Source of the DNA: Hericium rajendrae
Taxonomy: Eukaryota; Basidiomycota; Agaricomycetes; Russulales; Hericiaceae
NCBI GenBank assembly: GCA_033439255.1
Contig: CM065881.1
Location: forward strand, 2,232,001 to 2,296,000
Reading direction: 5' to 3'
DNA length: 64,000 nt
The notes beneath the pieces are model-generated. The model was not told where the DNA came from. It was given only the letters and a program-made list of their open reading frames with translations, and ran no database searches. The position numbers and the translations under genes were made by a program. Below are positions 58,161 to 64,000 of the stretch, piece by piece. How positions within the stretch are numbered: position 1 is the stretch's first letter; the number at the start of each line of letters is the position of its first letter.

Positions 58161-58658
58161 TGCCGTGAGTGTATCTGGGAAGCCGGAAGACGTGGATAAG
58201 CATGAGAAGCAAAAGGGATTCATGGAAGCAAAGTACCCCTTCCCTACGCCTAGTATGACTCCCCCGCGGGAGCGGTGCTTACAGAACCTAGTACAGATTG
58301 CGTTGATTGAGAAATGCTCACCTACTGCTCTTTTAGATCGCAATACTTGTATCAGTGATCGAGCAGCACAGTAGCTTGCAAAAGACAGAAGATGCAAGTA
58401 GTGGCACGACACGAGAGGACGCGCTCCCCATCCAACCCCTAAACACGATCCAATTGTCTTGCACGTGAAAGTCCCGTGCCATTAGCTAACGACTATTATT
58501 TAAGCTAGCAATTAAAAAAGGTAGACATTTATAAGTTACAAGCTATGGTATATACCGAGCTCAAAAGCAAGAAGGGAGGAAGAGATGGCTTTGTTATTTA
58601 TATTTGTGGGATGGGGGACGTGAGGCCAGCAGGAAGAGGAAGACTTGAACAGTGAAAG
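58161..58658. other. spacer upstream of D5 and downstream of D6
   Basis: No gene is seen. It contains the CACGTG-type element at 58462-58479 and an AT-rich stretch at 58490-58560. Confidence 0.5.
58462..58479. promoter_or_regulatory. CACGTG-containing 18-bp element upstream of D5
   Basis: The sequence cacgtgaaagtcccgtgc lies 302 bases upstream of the D5 ATG. It recurs with one change at 63472-63489, about 347 bases upstream of D8. Conservation amid diverged flanks suggests a shared transcription-factor site. Confidence 0.45.
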
Positions 58659-59286
58659 CTAATCTTCTGTCAGGTCAATGATCTCACCAGCAGTATCTCC
58701 TACACGTATAGGGGACGGCGCTCGCTCAGCCTTGATACGGGGCTGTCCTTATGCTCGAGCTTGGCATGAAAGATGCGGACTTCAATTACGCCCAGATTCG
58801 CAATGTCAACATTGTTCGGCAACGACGCAGCATCGTCATCTAAATATAAGTCATCGAGAAGATTGCGATCAATGCTTGCTTACCCAGACGTGTTCAGGAA
58901 ACTTACCGTGAGTGAGGACATTGGAGAATGTAAGCGCCGTCATCTCAGTAGTGGAGGTTTGAACTCCTGTAATCACTTGGTTCTTTCCGGCGGAAGCTGC
59001 ACGACCCTCCATGAATCTGCCATCACAGTAGACATCAGCAATCTTGTCCATGTCGCCGCGAATGTCAACGCAGTGGACTTGGAAATCCTGATGTGAGCAA
59101 TTAGCATATCCACAGATAGTCTCAGTAATGAGATGTTGAACACAAGAGTCAAGCACCCACGTTTCCCGCTTCACTTGGGATCCAGCAGCTGATCTGCTTC
59201 TCACTCACAACCTCCGTCCCGAACTGTGGTATTTCTTGTCCATCGCAGGAGATGTGTATGGCGAAACCAAGGTGTTCCAATGGCAT
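58659..59286 (-). pseudogene. DUF7918 family gene D6, broken by an internal deletion
   Basis: The 5' part is normal: MPLEHLGFAIHISCDGQEIP, ISCWIPSEAGN, DFQVHCVDIRGDMDKI, VYCDGRFMEGRAASAGKNQV, LTFSNVLTHG and IANLGVIEVRIFHAKLE. The reading then runs straight into the family tail but in the wrong frame, stopping after about 20 codons. In the shifted frame the tail reads IKAERAPSPIRVGDTAGE then IIDLTED. Everything between (KKGGLHQ, the RPYA..F.YRP block and the basic linker) is gone, so roughly half the gene has been deleted at about 58757. A truncated protein could still be made. Confidence 0.75.
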
Positions 59287-59895
59287 TGTCTCGGCCTCTT
59301 CCTGGTTGTAAGAAGGAGTCAGCGCACCTTCGAGGAGCCCGAGCAATTGAGACTTTATCTGAAGCGAGCAAGGCTGCTGGGCCGTGATCATCGGCACACT
59401 GTATGCGCTTCCGAGCTTCTTACCTTGTTGTAGACGACAAGATACGCACTAAAAGGGTGGCCAGAAAAAGGGACACTGTGAACGCGCAGGCAGCTGGATC
59501 TGAGAATAAATCGGGAAGTGGTGGTGAGAAGCAGACGGTTACGAGCAGGCACCTCGGACTGACGTTTTGACGCGGTCACGGGGAGATCAAAAGCGCGTAG
59601 ACTCTAGAGACGTCAATGAACGCGACTTATTTATTTAATGTTCCCCAAGCTTGTAAGTTATTCCAACGTGGAAAAATGAACTAATACAGAGTACCCCAGT
59701 GCCAGAGGATACCAGAGGTAGGGCCCTTTCAATTTTACATTCGTTTAACAGTAGTAAGTATTTATACGAGCGATGGTATAAGTACTCAAATAGAGCCCGA
59801 GAATTAGAATTACGTAGGAACAAGATTATGAGAGACACGTGCGGGACTATGAGGGGATGTGAAGCGAGAGGATGGTAAAATGAAGACGGTGAAAG
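59287..59895. other. spacer between D6 and D7
   Basis: The promoter of D6 and the 3' end of D7. No gene and no CACGTG were seen. Confidence 0.45.
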
Positions 59896-61169
59896 CTAGT
59901 CTTCCGTCAGGTCGATGACTTCACCAACAGCATCTCCCACACATATTGGAGATGGGGCGCGCTCGGCCTTGACACGAGTTGAGCCTGATTTTCCAGTAAG
60001 AATACTGAGTTCGTCTTGTATTTTCTTGAGATTATCCTATCGCGAGTTGTGTCGAAAAGATCAGGACCACGACACGATCCGGACACGATCAGCAATGCTT
60101 ACCTGCAGGAGCTTAATGCGTGGGTTATCCTCTTCGTCTGTGATATTTGGCTTCACATCGTCTTCGACCTCTGGCCCACTAGCTGGCGTTATGCAGCGAC
60201 GTTTGCCTCGGCTTCTGTCCGTAACAATCGGACTCTTCGTGCGTTTTCTCGTCGAAACACTCGATGGCCCTGCGGGCTCCTCAGATAGTGACGGACGAGG
60301 CATGATTCTCATTGCTTGCAGGATACCTGGCCGGTATTTGAGTAATCCCAACTGAAAGAGACGAAAAGTGATATGGTATCTACCCGCAGATCGATGTCGA
60401 AAAAGAAAAGACGCATATGGCTTATGCTCTGGCCCCTCAAAATACCAACTTATGCATTTTCGCGCCGGTACGGGTTTCGACGTGCCCAGTCTATCAGTTG
60501 ATTGGTTAGCCGGGCATTAGAATGATAGTAAGTACGTTTACTGACGAGACTTGATGAAGGCCCCCCTTCTTCGAGAGTTCCGGGACGGCACCAATTTCAT
60601 TGACATTGTTGATAATGGCAGAAAGCGCTTCCTCATTTTTGGAGGCGACGCGGAAAATACGGACTTCAATTATACCGAGGTCCGAGATATCCACATTGTT
60701 CTGTGAAGCTGAATCATCGTCTGCAAATCGTTGGGGACAATGCGATCAATGGCTGTTGACTACCGAGACATGCCCAGACAGAAAGGCTTACCACTGGTGA
60801 GGACATGGGAGAATGTAAATGGCCTGACCTCGGTATAGGAGACTAGAACGCTGTCGATGGTATTGTTCTGTCCGGCATATGAGGCATACCCGTACATGTA
60901 CCTGCCATCACAGTATACGCGCACAATCTTGTCCATGTCCTTGCGAACATCAGTGTAGTGGACGACAAATTCCTGGTAAGAGCAGTTCACAAGTTCAAAG
61001 CTCAGCTCAACCGACTTCGAATATAAGATCGGCGGATACTCACCTTTCCCGCCTCACTTGGGATCCAACAGCTGACCTGCGCCTCGCTCACGATCTCCAT
61101 CCCGTAATGTGGTATTTCCTGTCCATCACAGGATATATGTATAGCAAAACCACGATGTTCTAGCGGCAT
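59896..61169 (-). CDS. DUF7918 family protein D7 with SUMO-type C-terminal tail
   Basis: MPLEHRGFAIHISCDGQEIP, VSCWIPSEAGK/EFVVHYTDV at the first intron, DMDKIVRVYCDGRYMYGYAS, FTFSHVLTSG, ISDLGIIEVRIFRVASKN, VPELSKKGGLHQVS, HKPYASFLF, GILQAMRIMPRPS follow the family order. The linker has STRKRTKSPIV and RGKRRC, then KPNITDEEDNPRIKLLQ, a short helix (DNLKKIQDELSIL) and the tail VKAERAPSPICVG and EVIDLTED. All introns are GT-AG and in phase as far as followed. It is a close tandem duplicate of D8. Function unknown; the paired basic and acidic patches suggest a nuclear protein. Confidence 0.78.
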
Positions 61170-61860
61170 TGATGTCGACACTATACTGAGACTGTATCAG
61201 ACCGGCGAGAGAAATTAACACATCATAGAAGGTGCGCAGACAGATTAGCACGTTGAACTCAGCCCGTACATTTCAGTAGAAGTATTATTCACCTTTATTG
61301 ACTACTTAGAACGTGCGGCAGTCCGAGATACTGCGATCATCGATGGTAAGAACTTGAAAGAACGTAACTGAGGCTCCTTGGCCCTAGGTCACGCTACCGA
61401 AACAATGAAAATGATAGTCGATAAAAACGGATACTAAAAGATAAATAGCAGCGTATTCACGGAATGTCGATTCCGAGCGAGAACGAGCTGAATTTAAGAA
61501 TGGCGGTAGTTGTGGTGGTGGTGGTGGCGAGAGGCAGACGGTTGCGCGAACGCGACTGTTCGCTTGTCGATCGGCAAGACACGATCACGGGATCGACCAG
61601 CTCAGGAACTTACATAGCTTATACTTACAGACTTGCCAACTTGCTGCATTCTTCAATGCTGCGAGAGCGGCGAATTCAGCGATGATAATTTAGCAATAAT
61701 TGACGAGCCAATGAAGATGTGTGCTAGAGGTGGTATAGATAACCCGAGGCCCAAAGGTTAAAACAAAAGTAGAAATTGGATGATCGTTCGGCGTCTGGGA
61801 CTGAGGGACACAGAGCTGGAAGACAGTGCGGCGGAGAGGAATCGAAAAATGCGATGTAAG
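61170..61860. other. spacer between D7 and D8
   Basis: This holds the D7 promoter and the D8 3' end. A GTG/GGT run lies near 61510-61535. No gene is seen. Confidence 0.45.
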
Positions 61861-63125
61861 CTAGTCTGTCAGATCAATGACTTTACCAGCAGCAGCTCCC
61901 ACACGTATGGGAGACGGTGCTTGCTCGGCCTTGACACGAGTTGAGCGCGATTTCGCAGCAAGAAGGATATTGAGATCATCTTGGATCTTCTTGAGATTAT
62001 CCTAAAAACGATGCTATATCAGGTCCAGAGCCTGGGTACGAAGAGGAGTAGGTCGGATGGCATTACCTGCAGAAGCTTGATGCGCGGATCATCCTCCTCG
62101 TCTTCGACTCTCGGTTTCAGGTCTTCTTCGGCCGCTGATTCACCGGCTGGCGCAGTGCGGCAACGTTTGCCTCGGTTTCTATCCGCGACGCTAGGGCTCT
62201 TCGGCCGCTTATTCGCCAAAGCACTCGATGGCCGTGTCGGCTTGGACGGCGGTGGACGAGGCATGATTCCCATTGCTTGAAGGATACCTATCGACGCTTA
62301 ATCAAGTTCTGACAGAAAATACCGAGAAACAATATCGCCTTTACCTGCAGATCGATGTCGAAAAAGAAAGGAAGCATAGGGCCTCTTATCCGGCCCGCTG
62401 ATGGTCCAGGTAACGGTCATAAGTGCAGGTACGATCTTCGACTTGCCGAGTCTACAGTCATTCCATCAGCAAGATCCGTATCAGAAAAACGGTATTCGAG
62501 TTGACTGACGACACCTGGTGCAGACCTCCCTTCTTCGTGAGCTCAGAGATGGCACCAATCTCATTCACCGAGCTAGTAATTGGCGCGGCTTTCATATCTT
62601 TGATCTTGGCAGGGAAGATGCGAACCTCGATTAGACCGAGGTGGGCGATGTCAACATTGCTCTGTAAGGCTGAATCATCGCTCTCTGTAAATCACGAAGG
62701 ATATAGCAATTAAGACTCTTTTTTATGGATACATGGTAAAAGACAGGCTTACCGGCGACGAGAACATGGGAAAATGTGAACGGCTTCATCTCAGTAGAGG
62801 AGGTTCGAACACCGTCAATGACATGGTTCTCTCCAGCGTGGTGCCCATATCCGTACATGTATCTGCCGTCGCAGTAAACGCGAACGATCTTGTTCATGTT
62901 TTTGCGAACGTCAGTGTAATGGACAACGAACTCCTTGTATGAACAATTCAACGATAATGTCAGAATGCAATGTAGGACGTGAATTTAGGGAGAACTGACC
63001 TTTCCTGCTTCACTTGGGATCCAACAGCTGACCTGCGTCTCACTCACAACCTCCGTCCCGTACTGCGGCATTTCTTGTCCATTACAAGATATGTGTACTG
63101 CAAAACCGCGATGTGCCAACGGCAT
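61861..63125 (-). CDS. DUF7918 family protein D8 with SUMO-type C-terminal tail
   Basis: MPLAHRGFAVHISCNGQEMP, VSCWIPSEAGK/EFVVHYTDV, NMNKIVRVYCDGRYMYGYGH, FTFSHVLVAG with a normal GT donor, IAHLGLIEVRIFPAKIKD, ISELTKKGGLHQVS, KRPYASFLFRHRSAG, ILQAMGIMPRPPP give the family order. The linker contains NKRPKSPSVADRNRGKRC, then LKPRVEDEEDDPRIKLLQ, and the tail is VKAEQAPSPIRVG followed by KVIDLTD. It differs from D7 mainly in scattered substitutions and a shorter acidic end. It is divergent to the RBBP6 gene, with two CACGTG sites between them. Function unknown. Confidence 0.78.
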
Positions 63126-63698
63126 TGCACAGATCTAGCCCTATCTGCAAGAGCATGAAGTAAGACGAGATCAGCAATGGGACATATGCATCCCGAGAGA
63201 AGATTGGGGTCACCAGAACCGTGGGCCGACGTCACGCCGGTGTCTGTGGTAGCACAGAAAGAAAACAGAATCACGAAGTTTGACCTCGACGTGGGCGACG
63301 GAGAAAAGACCGGAGAAGAATATTAGCAAAAATTATAGGTGGCTGAAAGTAAGGTAGTGCCGAACGGGAAGTAGGGTATGGGAAATGAAGGTGGTGGTGC
63401 AGACCAGAGTATCCGGCCACTGGCCAGCCTCCGACGCGACGTCGCGACACGGTGATCACGTGAAAAAAAGCCACGTGAACGTCCCGTGCGCTGTGGCTGA
63501 GAACAAAACTGACAATGACAACCGAGTTTCGCCTCGTCGCTCATTGCCTTCCGACCACCACTACCTTACCATTGCTCCCATTCGCCCGCCCCCTCTCCCT
63601 CTCCCCCCCCTCTCCTTCCGCTCAAGCTGTTCTGCAAGGGTTTCCTTTGCGATATTCTGTACTTCTAGACTTGAAAGATTTCTAATTGATTTGTTCCA
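63126..63698. other. divergent promoter between D8 and the RBBP6-like gene
   Basis: No gene is seen. It contains two CACGTG sites, and a long pyrimidine run (63580-63620) before the RBBP6 ATG. Confidence 0.5.
63457..63489. promoter_or_regulatory. two CACGTG sites in the D8/RBBP6 divergent promoter
   Basis: CACGTG stands at 63457-63462 and 63472-63477, ten bases apart. The second begins the 18-bp element cacgtgaacgtcccgtgc also found upstream of D5. Paired E-boxes suggest a bHLH-dimer site that could serve either gene. Confidence 0.45.
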
Positions 63699-64000
63699 AT
63701 GGCATCTTCGGTCTTCTACAAGTTCAGATCTCAGAGAGACGAGTCTCGGGTGACGTTCGATGGAACAGGCATTTCTGTTTTTGATTTGAAAAAGGAGGTC
63801 ATTCTGGCGAACAACCTTGGTAAGGCTAATGACTTTGACCTCGCCATCCTCGACAAGTCGTCAGGTGAAGGTGTGTGTGACTCATGATTCAGCATTCCTT
63901 GTCCCTGTTCATATGCTCTTTGTTGCCTTCCAGAGTTCAAGGACGATTCGCACATTATCCCCAGATCGTCGTCTGTGATTGTAAAGCGAGTACCTGCAGC
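63699..64000 (+). CDS. MPE1: RBBP6/Mpe1-like protein, N-terminal DWNN domain (cut by window end)
   Basis: The exons are 63699-63870 and 63934-64000 (continuing). The 80 or so visible residues are a DWNN ubiquitin-like domain: SSVFYKFRSQRDESRVTFDG, TGISVFDLKKEVILANNLGK, NDFDLAILDKSS, then FKDDSHIIPRSSSVIVKRVP. This is the constant N-terminus of RBBP6 and yeast Mpe1, a subunit of the mRNA cleavage and polyadenylation factor with a downstream zinc knuckle and RING finger (outside the window). The ATG follows a pyrimidine-rich leader and is the only one that gives the full domain. Confidence 0.92.

Overview
The window is nuclear DNA from a filamentous basidiomycete, most likely an Agaricomycete and plausibly a member of the Polyporales. 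The evidence is many short introns (mostly 45-60 bases, GT-AG), compact intergenic spaces, and gene families that I know from Agaricomycete genomes: the Tnp2-type transposase, TET/JBP-like 2-oxoglutarate dioxygenases, DUF7918 paralogs and F-box-like lineage-specific proteins. Gene models were assembled by hand from reading frame, splice sites and comparison between paralogs inside the window. No database search was run. Layout: 1-0.9 kb holds the end of a DUF676 serine-esterase gene. 1.65-3.7 kb holds a coiled-coil protein gene (A) whose paralog (A') lies at 38.8-41.3 kb. 3.7-7.1 kb shows no convincing gene. 7.1-12.6 kb is a transposon-like block: an apparently intact 1055-residue Tnp2 transposase facing a TET/JBP-like dioxygenase tail to tail. 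A 149-bp tandem array (12.8-13.35 kb) and a gene-poor stretch to 17 kb follow. 17.1-19.6 kb holds a many-exon gene of an Agaricomycete family of unknown function. 20.3-26.7 kb is an intact Helitron Rep/helicase gene of about 2084 residues, followed by a frameshifted CPL1/PriA-like remnant. 28-38.1 kb is a compact cluster of nine unrecognised lineage-specific genes: three F-box-like / nucleotidyltransferase-fold-like proteins and six smaller proteins. On the plus strand, genes of the two kinds alternate with gaps as small as 11 bases, and several have first exons of only 3-16 bases. 42.7-50.4 kb and 57.1-63.1 kb carry eight DUF7918 genes, four on the plus strand and four on the minus strand, one broken by an internal deletion. 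Between these blocks lie a DOPA-dioxygenase-like gene, two paralogous unknown genes (one with a premature stop) and a cystathionine beta-synthase gene. The window ends in the first exons of an RBBP6/Mpe1 (DWNN-domain) gene. How the genes may work together: the housekeeping genes (esterase, DOPA-dioxygenase family, cystathionine beta-synthase, RBBP6) are unrelated neighbours, and the rest is expanding family or mobile sequence. The most striking pattern is in the DUF7918 proteins. Their C-terminal tails carry a SUMO-acceptor consensus (hydrophobic-K-x-E), usually followed by an SP site, and end in an I-D-L-T core with acidic residues, the classic shape of a SUMO-interacting motif. This suggests that the expanded family is wired into SUMO signalling. 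The second pattern worth study is the tight alternating cluster at 33.2-37.2 kb.
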